26,812 nucleotides of DNA, taken from IMG/VR virus record IMGVR_UViG_3300021960_000421, positions 1 through 26,812 of that record. The stretch is one strand, 5' to 3'. Below, piece by piece: positions 13,801-21,076 of this stretch. The stretch comes from a virus. The position numbers and the translations under genes were made by a program. Below the pieces are notes generated by a model. It saw nothing but the letters and a program-made list of their open reading frames with translations, did not search any database and was not told the origin of the DNA. Numbering within the stretch: the first letter of the stretch is position 1; every line of letters begins with the position of its first letter.

Positions 13801-15495
13801 ATGAAAGTTAACGAATTTAAAACACTCGAACAACGTAAACTGCTTGAAAAACGGTTTATAGATAATAGCAAATTGCTTAGTAAAGTTTGCGAAGGTTTAG
13901 ACTCTGAACAACGTCGTATTGTAGAAGGAGTTTATAATTCTGCATTGCCTTTAATTAAACAAAGCGTTTTATTAGAAGCAGAACTAACTGCTGATCAAAT
14001 TGCACAACTGTTTGGCAATGCAGAAAAAGCCGCTACAGCAAGTGGTTCTAATAGAACAGCACTTGGCAAAGGTAAAGATGTTGTAGATGCTAGTGCTAAG
14101 ATGCTAAAAGATGCGGCAGTTTGGTTACAAGATACTGCACCTGTACAAGCATTTGATAACAAGTTTGAGCAAGGTAAGCAAGCGTTAAAGTCTAAATTAG
14201 GAAATAGTAGTGCAGGACAACAAGTACTAAAATCAGTTGAAGCACTAGGCAATTATGCAAAAGAAAATCCAGGTAAAACAGCATTTGCTATTGGTATTTT
14301 AACAGCAGTTGCTTCTATCGCAGGAGGTCCAGTTGGCGGTGCTATTGCTGGTCAAGTACTAAAAGGTAGTATGGAACTAATTAAAGGTGAAAAACTTTCT
14401 ACAGCCATCGGTAAAGGTCTTAAGGCGGCAGCAATGGGCTTCTTGGCTGGTAAAGCGTTTGAAGCAATTGGCGACATATTTGGCGACTTTGTTGAAGATG
14501 TTAAGTATGGTGATATTGGTAAATTCAACGAGGGTGGCCGCCTAGTTTATAGTCACTATGGATCAGCCGACGTCGGCGGCGGTAGTGTATATAGAGATTG
14601 GGTTTTTGACACAAGTAAACTTAGTGGTGTTTTAACACCAGATCAACAAACTGAGATCACAGACTACTTTCAACAAATTAAAAGTATAGCGTCAGATAGC
14701 ATTGGAGATTCAACAGTTTCTTCAAAGGAGGCTCTGTCAGATATCCGAGGTCTTATTGGAAAACTTGGTGATTTAACCAAAGCATACACTGAAGAAAATA
14801 TTGCAAACAATCCAGGAATTGAAGAATATCTCGAAACTGGCACAACCGGATTACTTGATAGTATTGAACAATGGACTGAAGTAACATCTGCTAGTGTGCA
14901 AGGTGCAGTCACAGGAGCAGTATCAAAAGACAAAGACGCAGGAACAGGCCCGGGTTCACCAGCAACCCAAGGCGATGAAGAAGCAGTAAAAAAAGCCGCA
15001 GAAGAATATGATGTAGAAGGTGTAGCAGTAAAAAGTCAGACTGAAAGTGTTGAAATGACTGAGGCGCAGATTCGTCAGGTATTTGTTGGTGTTAGTTACT
15101 TAACAGAAAGTCGTTTAGACGAACTAAGTTTTGCTGATATTAAAAACAAGGCCGCATCAATTGCCAAAGCTGGAGTAGCTAAAGCACAAGAAGTTGGCAA
15201 GAACATGACAACTCGTGTTACTACTAGCAAACTAAACAAAGCATGGGAAAAAGCAGGCAAACCAACAGACAGTGCGGCTATTATGAAAATACTAAATGAT
15301 GCAGGAGTTGCAGATGAAGTAGCAACAAAAGCATTTACTGATACTGGTATCGAAGCGCCTCCACCTGTAGAAAAACCAAATGTAGACACTAAGAAGTTAG
15401 CTGATTACATAAAAACACTACCAAAAGAACATTATGATAGTGTTATTGCCGCAATTCAAGCACGTAGTAAAGAACTAGCAGGAGCCACAGCATGA
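13801..15495 (+). CDS. Large internal-virion-like protein with glycine-zipper hydrophobic region
   Basis: A 564-residue protein starting M-K-V-N-E-F, with GAGAAGG about 10 bases before the ATG. Residues 158-185 (KTAFAIGILTAVASIAGG...) and about 200-225 are hydrophobic, Ala/Gly-rich helices with G-x3-G spacing, as in membrane-inserting or ejected virion proteins. A short motif occurs twice: E-L-T-A-D-Q-I-A-Q-L-F (61-71) and E-M-T-E-A-Q-I-R-Q-V-F (418-428), suggesting a repeated binding or processing element. A Gly/Ser/Tyr-rich segment lies at about 240-265. No catalytic domain is recognised. The stop overlaps the next start (ATGA). Its role in the head is inferred from the late location and N-terminal pattern. 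Confidence 0.8.
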   Translation: MKVNEFKTLEQRKLLEKRFIDNSKLLSKVCEGLDSEQRRIVEGVYNSALPLIKQSVLLEAELTADQIAQLFGNAEKAATASGSNRTALGKGKDVVDASAKMLKDAAVWLQDTAPVQAFDNKFEQGKQALKSKLGNSSAGQQVLKSVEALGNYAKENPGKTAFAIGILTAVASIAGGPVGGAIAGQVLKGSMELIKGEKLSTAIGKGLKAAAMGFLAGKAFEAIGDIFGDFVEDVKYGDIGKFNEGGRLVYSHYGSADVGGGSVYRDWVFDTSKLSGVLTPDQQTEITDYFQQIKSIASDSIGDSTVSSKEALSDIRGLIGKLGDLTKAYTEENIANNPGIEEYLETGTTGLLDSIEQWTEVTSASVQGAVTGAVSKDKDAGTGPGSPATQGDEEAVKKAAEEYDVEGVAVKSQTESVEMTEAQIRQVFVGVSYLTESRLDELSFADIKNKAASIAKAGVAKAQEVGKNMTTRVTTSKLNKAWEKAGKPTDSAAIMKILNDAGVADEVATKAFTDTGIEAPPPVEKPNVDTKKLADYIKTLPKEHYDSVIAAIQARSKELAGATA

Positions 15496-16223
15496 AACTA
15501 AACGAAGGCGGACATGTTTTTAAAGATGCAGATAAAAATCCGCTAACTCAGCGTATCAATCGAGCCGATGTTGAACCTACAGTTAAGTGGCTTGAACAAT
15601 TAACTGGCCTAAGTCTAGTAGACAATATGCTAGGCACAACTGGTCGTAAAGAAACTTCAGGTGATCTTGATTTAGCAGTAGATGCTAGCAAAATTGATAA
15701 AGATACACTAGTTCAAGTACTACTAAAAAAAGGTGTTGATAAAGCAGATATCAAGAAAAGTGGTGACAACGTACATCACAAAACTCCTATCAATGGAGAT
15801 CCTGCAAACGGTTATGTACAAACAGACTTTATGTTTGGCGATCCTAAATGGCAACATTTTAGCATGCAAGGTGGAAACGAAGGCAGCGACTATAAAGGCA
15901 TGCATAGACATCTATTGTTGGCTAGTATTGCAAAAGCAATGGGCTACAAATGGAGTTATAAAAACGGATTAGTAAACAGAGAAGACAACTCACCGTTAGA
16001 CGGCGGAAAAACATCTGCAGGAGTTGGAAAAATACTTGGTATTCCTGCTAACAAACTAAACAGCGTTGAAGAAATTATTGACGCTATCAAGAGTCGGCCA
16101 GATTATCAACAGTTAGTTGCTGATGCACGTGAAGGTTTTGCACGAGATAATCTAACACTTCCTGAAAGTGCAGGCGATCATGCTCCAGTTGGTACAGCCT
16201 CATGGTTTAGGAAATTTATGTAA
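15492..16223 (+). CDS. Pol-beta-superfamily nucleotidyltransferase-like protein
   Basis: A 243-residue protein. The nucleotidyltransferase signature is visible as L-G-T-T-G-R-K-E-T-S-G-D-L-D-L-A-V (residues 47-63): the G-[S/T] turn followed by Asp58-x-Asp60, with a third acidic residue in V-Q-T-D-F-M-F (Asp112). All three metal-binding aspartates are thus present. AGGAG lies 7 bases before ATG 15492, which overlaps the upstream stop. The N-terminus M-K-L-N-E-G fits the shared pattern of this block. Substrate unknown; this superfamily adds nucleotides to RNA, proteins or small molecules. It is directly followed (1-base overlap) by a ligase-type nucleotidyltransferase, suggesting a joint function. 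Confidence 0.8.
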   Translation: MKLNEGGHVFKDADKNPLTQRINRADVEPTVKWLEQLTGLSLVDNMLGTTGRKETSGDLDLAVDASKIDKDTLVQVLLKKGVDKADIKKSGDNVHHKTPINGDPANGYVQTDFMFGDPKWQHFSMQGGNEGSDYKGMHRHLLLASIAKAMGYKWSYKNGLVNREDNSPLDGGKTSAGVGKILGIPANKLNSVEEIIDAIKSRPDYQQLVADAREGFARDNLTLPESAGDHAPVGTASWFRKFM

Positions 16224-17281
16224 TGCTCATATTAGAGTTTATTAATTCTATAACCGAAGAAGGTCCACGTATTCAGCACCCTGAAGATGCAATCTTCCAA
16301 GGTGTTGATTCAGCAAGAAAGTTGTTGGATGCACTTGAATATGTAATTGACGATCCAGGTAGCGTTAGTATTAAATGGGACGGTGGAATTGCACTACATT
16401 TTGGTAACCTCAACGGAGAGTTTGTTGTAACAGACAAATACATGCCAAACAAAGGTGTTTATCCTAAGAGTCCAGCAGAATGGAAACAGTACGACGAAAA
16501 TCGTGGCGCTGACCGCGGCAACTTGTATTCGCAGATTGAAACAATCTGGCAAGGATTAAAAGATGCTGTTGGAAGTACTGATGGATTATTTAAAGGTGAT
16601 CTAATGTGGGTTGGAGAACTGCAACCCAACAGTGACAATCAATACGTAGTACGCCCAACTACAGTAGAATATCGTATTCCAGCTACAAGCGATTTAGGAA
16701 AAAAGATTGCAGGTAAAGTTGGCGGTATTGTTGTGCATATGCATGATGGTAGTCCTTGGGACGGAAAGTCGGGATTATCAGGTGAAGGAAATGTACTAAT
16801 ACTAACTCCTAAAGCTGGTGTAAACTTTAGTCTTAAGAATCCAGTTCGTTTATTAGCACAAGCTAAAAAAGCTATAAGCGGCGACGGCGCCAAAGCACAA
16901 GAGTTTTTAGATGGTATGCCCAAAGTAGTACGTGCCGCAATACAAACATATATGAACAAACAGATCACCGGACAAACCAACGACAAAATACAGGATTGGC
17001 TTGCTACTAAACTCAGTGGCAAACAGCAAATAGCAATGCTGGATCCTGAAAACGGATACCTATTTCAAAACGCAGATGGCTTAAACGCACTATACAATGT
17101 ATGGAACAGCGTTAACAATCTAAAAATTAACCTAGCCGCACAGTTGGAAAAGCAAGTAACAGGCTTTGAACAATGGACAGGTGGAAAACGCGAAGGCGAG
17201 GGATTTGTGTTTAATAGTCCTGCAGGACTAGTAAAAATCGTTAATAGAGCCGGATTTGGCGGCGCTCATTTTAACAAATAA
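16223..17281 (+). CDS. Ligase-superfamily (KxDG) nucleotidyltransferase-like protein
   Basis: A 352-residue protein with the ordered motifs of the DNA/RNA ligase and capping-enzyme superfamily: motif I I-K-W-D-G-G (Lys51 as the AMP-accepting lysine), a motif-III-like D-L-M-W-V-G-E-L (Glu132), motif IV E-G-F-V-F (Glu326) and motif V L-V-K-I-V (Lys338). The large insertion between motifs III and IV and the absence of an OB domain after motif V are unlike classical ligases, so the partner and substrate are unknown. AGGAAA precedes the ATG by about 9 bases and the start overlaps the upstream stop (TAATG). The N-terminus M-L-I-L-E-F roughly fits the block's shared pattern. Confidence 0.78.
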   Translation: MLILEFINSITEEGPRIQHPEDAIFQGVDSARKLLDALEYVIDDPGSVSIKWDGGIALHFGNLNGEFVVTDKYMPNKGVYPKSPAEWKQYDENRGADRGNLYSQIETIWQGLKDAVGSTDGLFKGDLMWVGELQPNSDNQYVVRPTTVEYRIPATSDLGKKIAGKVGGIVVHMHDGSPWDGKSGLSGEGNVLILTPKAGVNFSLKNPVRLLAQAKKAISGDGAKAQEFLDGMPKVVRAAIQTYMNKQITGQTNDKIQDWLATKLSGKQQIAMLDPENGYLFQNADGLNALYNVWNSVNNLKINLAAQLEKQVTGFEQWTGGKREGEGFVFNSPAGLVKIVNRAGFGGAHFNK

Positions 17282-17287
17282 TAAATA
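17280..17287 (+). promoter_or_regulatory. Late promoter P1, AATAAATA
   Basis: Seven of eight positions match the late octamer, overlapping the stop of the ligase-like gene. Predicted start about 17293, five bases before the hairpin at 17298-17309. Confidence 0.55.
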
Positions 17288-17297
17288 ACATTGTAGA

Positions 17298-17309
17298 GCT
17301 TCACGAAGC
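17298..17309 (+). other. 5' hairpin of the P1 transcript
   Basis: GCTT-CACG-AAGC forms a 4-base-pair stem (5 if the loop is tightened). It shares CTTCACGA with the second hairpin at 17351-17368. Confidence 0.4.
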
Positions 17310-17333
17310 AACTTATACTTTTTACCTAATATT

Positions 17334-17341
17334 GATAAATA
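17334..17341 (+). promoter_or_regulatory. Late promoter P2, GATAAATA
   Basis: Seven of eight positions match TATAAATA, 50 bases upstream of ATG 17391. Predicted start about 17347, just before the hairpin at 17351-17368. Confidence 0.6.
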
Positions 17342-17350
17342 AAAGTATAT

Positions 17351-17368
17351 AACTTCACGAGAGAAGTT
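17351..17368 (+). other. 5' hairpin of the P2 transcript
   Basis: AACTTC (17351-17356) pairs with GAAGTT (17363-17368) around a 6-base loop, ACGAGA. It is placed so that a P2 transcript would begin with this structure, which could stabilise the mRNA. Confidence 0.45.
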
Positions 17369-17390
17369 CATAAAATTAGGAGAAATAAAA

Positions 17391-17636
17391 ATGGCTACAG
17401 TAGCAACATCAGCAACAGTAACCGCAGGCAATGGCCTAGGTTCAACAACCCACATCGTATCAATCAACACAGCAACAGCAACAGTTGCCGCCGCATGTGC
17501 AGAAGCACAAAACGAAGGCTTCACAGTTGCCGCAGTTGAAGGTACAGGTAACGGCGATCACATCGCACTACAGGGTACAGGTACACCAAGCATTACTGGT
17601 GGTACACTAGTTGTAACTTTCACAGCCGCTAACTAA
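17391..17636 (+). CDS. Small abundant virion-like protein without Lys or Arg
   Basis: An 81-residue protein made almost only of Ala, Thr, Gly, Val, Ser, Ile and Asn; it has no lysine, arginine, tyrosine or tryptophan. Repeated strand-like TATVxA segments suggest a small beta fold. Expression appears very strong: two late promoters, a 5' hairpin on each transcript, TAGGAG 9 bases before the ATG and a near-perfect terminator right after the gene form a single-gene unit. This fits a high-copy capsid decoration or tail component. No enzymatic motif is present. Confidence 0.8.
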   Translation: MATVATSATVTAGNGLGSTTHIVSINTATATVAAACAEAQNEGFTVAAVEGTGNGDHIALQGTGTPSITGGTLVVTFTAAN

Positions 17637-17664
17637 TAGCGTTACTGTTTAACAGTTCAGAAAA

Positions 17665-17689
17665 GGGCTACTTTGGTAGCCCTTTTTTT
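17665..17689 (+). terminator. Intrinsic terminator
   Basis: GGGCTAC (17665-17671), TTTG loop, GTAGCCC (17676-17682) and a seven-T run (17683-17689); preceded by AAAA, so it could work in both directions. It closes the 17391 gene unit. Confidence 0.92.
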
Positions 17690-17706
17690 GTGGCATAAGT
17701 ATCTAT

Positions 17707-18129
17707 ATGGAACACTATCAAATACACACGTTAGTGGATATAACAAAGACTGATGTCAATCGCAGTGACAAGGACAGTCTTCTGAGAGATCAACAGCGTA
17801 ATTATCAGACACTGATTCAAAGTTTGGGTTTACGCACACAGCCAATGAACATAACTAATCCAGTGATTATTCACGGAACGTTTGATTACTTTGGTGAAAT
17901 GTATCAAACAGAGCAAAAAGTTTGGCAAATTGAATTTGCCAACGAACACAAAGGAGTGTTCGGTAATAACAAACACCAGTACGGTTTATTACTTGAAGAT
18001 TTAAACGAAGTACCTATTATAAATGGGTTAGAAGAAACAGCAAGATTTTTATTACCTTGTTTTTTCACTACTGGACCATGTAAGAATTTACATATAAGCA
18101 TTAAGGGTACACCAAGTGCTTGGTTCTAA
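17707..18129 (+). CDS. Conserved-looking hypothetical protein
   Basis: A 140-residue mixed alpha/beta protein (HYQIHTLVDITKTDV, VIIHGTFDYFG, VWQIEFANEHKGVF, LHISIKGTPSAWF) with no catalytic motif recognised. No Shine-Dalgarno lies before the ATG; a late-like CATAAGTA at 17694-17701 sits so close that its transcript would begin near the ATG itself. It is downstream of the terminator at 17665-17689 and therefore needs its own promoter. It resembles small proteins seen in marine T4-like phages but I cannot name a function. Confidence 0.75.
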   Translation: MEHYQIHTLVDITKTDVNRSDKDSLLRDQQRNYQTLIQSLGLRTQPMNITNPVIIHGTFDYFGEMYQTEQKVWQIEFANEHKGVFGNNKHQYGLLLEDLNEVPIINGLEETARFLLPCFFTTGPCKNLHISIKGTPSAWF

Positions 18130-18170
18130 TGTGATCAAAAACAGATAGTTTTTAGACTTTTATGCTATTA

Positions 18171-18178
18171 TATAAATA
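18171..18178 (+). promoter_or_regulatory. T4-type late promoter, TATAAATA
   Basis: An exact octamer 92 bases upstream of the GTG start at 18270. Predicted start about 18184, giving an approximately 86-base leader with no gene in it. Confidence 0.75.
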
Positions 18179-18269
18179 ACTACTGCAACACTAGGCACAG
18201 TTTAGGCAATTCTTTTAAGGCACACAATTATAAATTATAAAAAGCCAATCATTTATATGGAGAATTGCT

Positions 18270-18533
18270 GTGGCGACTGCAAGTATTGAAAAGAAAAGTT
18301 TAGAAGCGCATGTCGAACTCTGCGCTGAACGATATGATGCCCTAGAGGCAAAACTAGACAACCTTGATCGCCGAGTTGAAAAAATCGATACCAGTGTTGA
18401 AGAAATTAAAAAAGCCATTCATGGGTCGGCACTTGGTGCCAGCAATAACCTAATTAAAATAGGTACAGCCCTTATCACAGTATTAATTACAGCCGTTATA
18501 GGACTTATCGTTAATTTAATAATGACGAGCTAA
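18270..18533 (+). CDS. Small coiled-coil protein with C-terminal membrane segment
   Basis: An 87-residue protein starting at GTG, supported by GGAG (18259-18262). Residues 5-50 form a charged heptad-like helix (LEAKLDNLDRRVEKIDTSVEEIKKAI); residues about 60-85 are a single hydrophobic span (IGTALITVLITAVIGLIVNLI). The arrangement resembles small phage membrane or holin-accessory proteins, but no lysis gene is near and no function is proven. First gene after the late promoter at 18171-18178. Confidence 0.75.
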   Translation: MATASIEKKSLEAHVELCAERYDALEAKLDNLDRRVEKIDTSVEEIKKAIHGSALGASNNLIKIGTALITVLITAVIGLIVNLIMTS

Positions 18534-18534
18534 C

Positions 18535-18750
18535 ATGAAAATCGTAGAATTAATAAATCATATATCTGTTGCTCTAACTAACGAAGAAGCAGACGTGCTG
18601 TCACAGTTTTCTAACAAACCAATTGTTACAAAGAAGGAATTGAGTGAGCGAGAAGTTGTACTCGCTAATCAACTAGTCGTTAAAGACATTTTAACAAGGC
18701 GGAAAAACAATGGCGTCATTGAATACTGTAAAAAAGGCGGTAGATCGTAA
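18535..18750 (+). CDS. Hypothetical 71-residue protein
   Basis: Starts one base after the previous stop with M-K-I-V-E-L, matching the N-terminal pattern of this block. It has a helix-turn-helix-like composition (TNEEADVLSQF, VTKKELSEREVVLANQLV) and a basic end, like a small winged-helix domain, but this is weak. It overlaps the next gene by 41 bases. Confidence 0.6.
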   Translation: MKIVELINHISVALTNEEADVLSQFSNKPIVTKKELSEREVVLANQLVVKDILTRRKNNGVIEYCKKGGRS

Positions 18751-19240
18751 ATCCTTACAGATAGCTACACTTGATACTATTGCAGAACTTACTGCAATTA
18801 AGGTAGCTCGCTGGCAAAAACGTGAAACTGCACGTTTATTAACCAGCCAGGATGACAATGTTTATATCTTTCCAACAAAGAAAGGATATAAAATTGGTAA
18901 GTTTACTATTACTGGTTATAACAATTATTGGGAAGTTACTGCTCCAAGAGTTACAGAACGATTTTCAACTAAAGCTCAAGCAGTAATATACTCAACACTA
19001 TTACATCGTGGTCAAGATCAGCTAGCTAAAGACTTCAGAGAGCACAACCGTTTGGTGGATAAGTATACAACAGATATTATGTATTACAAACATAATATCA
19101 AACAAAGTAAGGATGAGTTTCGCAGAGATGCTCTTTATAACAGACTTGAAGATTCCGCATATCACTTAGCGGCAGCTCAAAATAACCTTAAAAAAACAAT
19201 TATCTCTGCTAAATACATAAAACTTTGGGAAGAGAATTAA
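18710..19240 (+). CDS. Hypothetical basic helical protein
   Basis: A 176-residue basic protein starting at ATG 18710, inside the end of the previous gene; AAGGCGG lies 8 bases upstream. The central portion has a beta pattern (NVYIFPTKKGYKIGKFTITGYNNYW) and the second half is a long charged helix (about residues 105-176). No domain recognised. The late promoter and virion-like neighbours suggest a structural or internal protein. Confidence 0.7.
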   Translation: MASLNTVKKAVDRKSLQIATLDTIAELTAIKVARWQKRETARLLTSQDDNVYIFPTKKGYKIGKFTITGYNNYWEVTAPRVTERFSTKAQAVIYSTLLHRGQDQLAKDFREHNRLVDKYTTDIMYYKHNIKQSKDEFRRDALYNRLEDSAYHLAAAQNNLKKTIISAKYIKLWEEN

Positions 19241-19242
19241 CC

Positions 19243-19965
19243 ATGAAAATTTCAGAGATCGGCCTTAAGGCCAACAGCAAAAGACTTAATAAGGTAGTTG
19301 AAAGTCGTTTTGGACTTGCTATCGATTATAAAACACTAACAGTTGAAAAAGCAACTAGTTTGGTCGAAGCTATCTCTTCTAGTCTATCACAGTTTTCTAA
19401 AAGCCATAATGTACACCAATCACAAAAGAATCCAAAGTACATGGAATTTTATATGGTTAAGGAAGGCTTAGAAGCATGGCTTGGAGAGAACAACGGTGTT
19501 GAAGAAAAATTAGAACCAGCACCAATTGTTGAAAGCGAAACAGCTAAGAGTGAAGCTATTCTAGCAAGTCGTGATATTGTTGACAGTATCCAAGACATGA
19601 TGGAAAAGATCGGCAAGATGCAGAATGAGCAGATGCCAGCACTACTAGATGCCATTCGTGATCAGATTAGCTCAGAACAAGCAGACGCATTTAAGACTGC
19701 GGTAGAACCAGTACTAACTCAGTTGGAAGATGGTTTACGTACCGGAAGAGAAACAGTAGATGCGGCGGCAAGAACACTAGCAGGCGAACAAGTTGATCAG
19801 CCAATGGATATGCCAGCAGATGATGCAGAAGCTCCAATGGATGCAGAAGCTCCTGCTGATGCTGAAGCACCAGCTGACGATGAGGCTCCTGCAGGTGATG
19901 AGTTTGCGGCAACAGATGCGGCAGCTGGCGGCGATGATGACGCTGGTAGAGAAGAAAGAGTATAA
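19243..19965 (+). CDS. Acidic internal-virion-like protein
   Basis: A 240-residue protein starting at ATG 19243 with GGAAGAG about 8 bases upstream; an in-frame GTG at 19225 is less likely because it lies inside the preceding coding region without a better ribosome site. The N-terminus M-K-I-S-E-I matches the block's pattern. The central helical region (SRDIVDSIQDMMEKIGKMQ, ALLDAIRDQISSEQADAF) resembles virion structural proteins of T4-like marine phages as I recall them. The C-terminal 50 residues are an acidic Asp/Ala/Glu/Pro repeat (19822-19950). It could act in the prohead core, where acidic proteins are usual. Confidence 0.78.
   Translation: MKISEIGLKANSKRLNKVVESRFGLAIDYKTLTVEKATSLVEAISSSLSQFSKSHNVHQSQKNPKYMEFYMVKEGLEAWLGENNGVEEKLEPAPIVESETAKSEAILASRDIVDSIQDMMEKIGKMQNEQMPALLDAIRDQISSEQADAFKTAVEPVLTQLEDGLRTGRETVDAAARTLAGEQVDQPMDMPADDAEAPMDAEAPADAEAPADDEAPAGDEFAATDAAAGGDDDAGREERV
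19822..19894 (+). repeat. Degenerate GATGCAGAAGCTCC-type repeats
   Basis: Imperfect repeats of about 15-24 bases coding D-A-E-A-P units in the acidic tail of the 19243 gene. The low complexity also creates long, meaningless open frames on the minus strand. Confidence 0.7.
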
Positions 19966-19968
19966 TAC

Positions 19969-20382
19969 ATGAGACTGCACGAGTTTAATGTAAGAGCTCT
20001 TGACGCTGATATTATTGAAGATGACACAGACGATCGCGGCGATGATAACTTGATTACCGCACTTCAGTTTCTTCGTAATAAAAGCAAAGATATGCACCTT
20101 ACTCCCAAGGTGCGTGTTGACAGTTTAATTGGGATGGTAAAAAATACAGGCGCAGATTTATTCAATCTAGACAGTTTAACAAATGCATTTAAACAAAACG
20201 AGGCAGTTAAAAGTTTAATCAAAGACATCAAAGATGACGAACAGGGCGTTAAGTATGTTTTCTTAAAGACCTTTAGTGACGATGACGTTGAAGAAGAACC
20301 AGCTATTGCTTATGGCACAAAACAAGACAATCCAGATAAAGTTGTTTCACAGATGGCAGACAGGGCATTAAAAAATGATTAA
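19969..20382 (+). CDS. Small acidic protein, probably virion-associated
   Basis: A 137-residue protein beginning M-R-L-H-E-F, matching the block's N-terminal pattern, followed by an acidic stretch (DIIEDDTDDRGDD) and a conserved-looking helical core (NLITALQFLRNKSKDMHL, VRVDSLIGMVKNTG). The C-terminus is charged. Lies three bases after the previous gene and overlaps the 54-residue membrane-protein gene by 8 bases. No enzymatic motif. Role inferred only from position and composition. Confidence 0.75.
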   Translation: MRLHEFNVRALDADIIEDDTDDRGDDNLITALQFLRNKSKDMHLTPKVRVDSLIGMVKNTGADLFNLDSLTNAFKQNEAVKSLIKDIKDDEQGVKYVFLKTFSDDDVEEEPAIAYGTKQDNPDKVVSQMADRALKND

Positions 20383-20539
20383 TTGGATTAAAGACAGAAT
20401 TATAGAACGAACAAGCTGGGACGGCGCCGCACTTATTGCAGTCGGACTAGTAGTTCTACTACTTGGACCACTTGCTAAGTGGGCGGCATACGCGGCTATT
20501 GCTTATGGCGCATGGACTCTTTGGAAACGAGAAGACTAA
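20375..20539 (+). CDS. 54-residue two-span membrane protein
   Basis: A short gene: ATG 20375 overlaps the end of the previous gene (ATGATTAA). The protein reads M-I-N-W-I-K-D-R-I-I-E-R-T-S-W-D-G, then a hydrophobic span (residues about 17-33), a short turn with G-P-L-A-K and a second span (about 36-49), ending in a basic/acidic tail (WKRED). Amphipathic N-terminus plus two short spans suggests an inner-membrane protein such as a small holin-like or envelope-modifying factor; no test possible here. Confidence 0.7.
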   Translation: MINWIKDRIIERTSWDGAALIAVGLVVLLLGPLAKWAAYAAIAYGAWTLWKRED

Positions 20540-20549
20540 AGAGTTTTAT

Positions 20550-20582
20550 GGGGCATCCATCCCCGTAGTGGCTAGAACCCAC
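20550..20582 (+). other. Two small hairpins before the 20611 gene
   Basis: GGGG (20550-20553) with CCCC (20561-20564), and GTGG (20568-20571) with CCAC (20579-20582). No late octamer is seen in this leader. These could be mRNA processing or stability elements. Confidence 0.3.
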
Positions 20583-20610
20583 ATCGGACTTCTAACAAAG
20601 GAGAAAACAA

Positions 20611-21051
20611 ATGGGAAGACCTATTAACAAAAGATATTTCGGCGTACCTACCGCAGGTGGCAATGAAATTAAAGTTCAGTTCAATGCCGGAAACGGCTCT
20701 ACACCAGGCTACATTGTAAAGCAGACTGGTTCAAAGCGTTTTAAAGTTTCCAATGCTGGTGGCACAGACACAGGTACTTGTTACCTAGTTGACGCCGCAT
20801 CCGCAGCCTTAACATCAGGACAAATGAGTATTACTGTTGACGACAACGGTGTTGCTCGTCAAGTTGTTAAGATTTCAGGTCGTAAAGTTACACTAGACAA
20901 CGGTAACGTTGTTAAATGGGACTTCACAGGCGCAGGCGCTACAGTAGCAGTTGAAGAAGCTGGTACAGGCATTGGTGCAGGTGCTGACGCAACTCCTGGT
21001 ACAGCAGATGACGTACTAACAGGTGCTGACGATACTGAAGGCGATGGCTAA
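20611..21051 (+). CDS. Putative virion structural protein
   Basis: A 146-residue protein beginning M-G-R-P-I-N-K-R-Y-F-G with strong AAAGGAG (20598-20604) 6 bases before the ATG. The centre is beta-rich with repeated glycine turns (NEIKVQFNAGNG, GYIVKQTGSKRFKVSN, VVKISGRKVTLDNGNVVKWDF); the tail is acidic and glycine-rich. The same N-terminal pattern is familiar from marine T4-like phages, where such proteins are thought to be structural. Followed directly by a strong terminator, so it is probably highly expressed. Confidence 0.78.
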   Translation: MGRPINKRYFGVPTAGGNEIKVQFNAGNGSTPGYIVKQTGSKRFKVSNAGGTDTGTCYLVDAASAALTSGQMSITVDDNGVARQVVKISGRKVTLDNGNVVKWDFTGAGATVAVEEAGTGIGAGADATPGTADDVLTGADDTEGDG

Positions 21052-21076
21052 TATTCTTTAGTATATAACTTAGAAG

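Noticed and set aside
19777-20097. Long minus-strand open frames opposite the acidic tail of the 19243 gene
   Set aside because: They are mirror images of a low-complexity D-A-E-A-P repeat, have biased compositions (poly-Ser/Ala or His/Leu-rich) and lack ribosome sites.
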